DNA from: Oligoflexales bacterium
GTDB lineage: Bacteria > Bdellovibrionota_B > Oligoflexia > Oligoflexales > JALZUQ01
NCBI GenBank assembly: GCA_023301465.1
Contig: JALZUQ010000038.1
Location: 40,513-104,512 of the forward strand
Length of the DNA: 64,000 nucleotides
Direction: 5' to 3'
Shown here piece by piece: positions 63,523 to 64,000 of the stretch. Positions within the stretch are counted from its first letter, which is position 1. Each line of letters starts with the position of its first letter. Below the pieces are notes generated by a model. It saw nothing but the letters and a program-made list of their open reading frames with translations, was not told the DNA's origin and ran no database searches. Position numbers and translations under genes: made by a program.

Positions 63523-64000
63523 GGTTGGGTTAACAGAATTCGCATTTGTCCTGCGGGCTGTAAACATGGTTGCGTCGACTCATGATTCAATACAATTGGG
63601 ATATTCTTTAAACTTGTGAACTATTCGAAGGTATGATCTTCAATGAATATGGTGGGGCTAACAGAATTCGAATCTGTGACCGCGAATAGTCCTGTGGACT
63701 ATGAGCATGGTTACGTCGCTTCGTTACTCAATAAGCCTAGGTGCTATTCAAACTTGGGTTTATTCGAAAGTGTGATCTTTAATGAATATGGTGGGGCTAA
63801 CAGAATTCGAATCTGTGACCGCGAACAGTCCTGCGGACTGTGAGCATGGTTGCGTCGACTCATGATTCAATACAATTAGGATATTCTTTAAGCTTGGAAA
63901 CTATTCGAAGGTATGATCTTTAATGAATATGGTGGGGCTAACAGAATTCGAATCTGTGACCGCGAATAGTCCTGTGGACTATGAGCATGGTTGCGTCGTT
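63523..64000. repeat. ~140-bp tandem repeats containing a tRNA 3'-half-like module; continues past the window
   Basis: Copies begin at 63523, 63651, 63790 and 63931; shared GGTGGGGCTAACAGAATTCGAATCTGTGACCGCGAA.AGTCCTG.GGACT.TGAGCATGG. Confidence 0.85.

Noticed and set aside
63651-63720. Complete tRNA gene
   Set aside because: T-arm, acceptor 3' strand and CCA are present on the minus strand but no GGGGCTA 5' strand, D-arm or 7-nt anticodon loop was found.
63643-63843. 66-aa ORF (MNMVGLTEFESVTANSPVDYEHG...NRIRICDREQSCGL)
   Set aside because: Read through the tRNA-like repeats; NRIRxCDR-type peptides are typical spurious translations of tRNA-derived sequence.

Overview
AT-rich bacterial chromosome segment, probably Bdellovibrionota/Bacteriovoracia-like judging by gene content (inference, not tested). 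Most of it is densely packed housekeeping genes. These include a lipid A operon (skp/ompH-fabZ-lpxA-lpxB-ABC exporter-lpxK), hemL-mqnA, a Lon-family protease next to epmA, infC, rlmN, eno, a leucyl aminopeptidase, monomeric NADP-isocitrate dehydrogenase, PIN-PhoH, two large transporters, a 1653-aa TPR protein and a membrane-anchored TIM-barrel glycosidase. The accessory signals that most deserve follow-up are: (1) a ~430-bp GIY-YIG nuclease unit whose start and end lie inside a 53-bp imperfect inverted repeat; (2) a terminal array of ~140-bp repeats that resemble the 3' half of a tRNA, alternate between two subtypes and show a compensatory base-pair change; (3) a near-perfect intrinsic terminator inside the conserved 5' coding region of epmA, just after the Lon stop; (4) a cNMP-binding ORF separated by one in-frame TAG from 228 further open codons; (5) lpxB and infC whose conserved N-termini lack a normal ATG start; (6) a CmcJ/NvfI-like, DUF427, VOC and SDR cluster with a perfect palindromic operator; (7) an adhesin-like gene that is truncated at its 5' end and frameshifted. 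No complete CRISPR array, rRNA or tRNA was found by eye.
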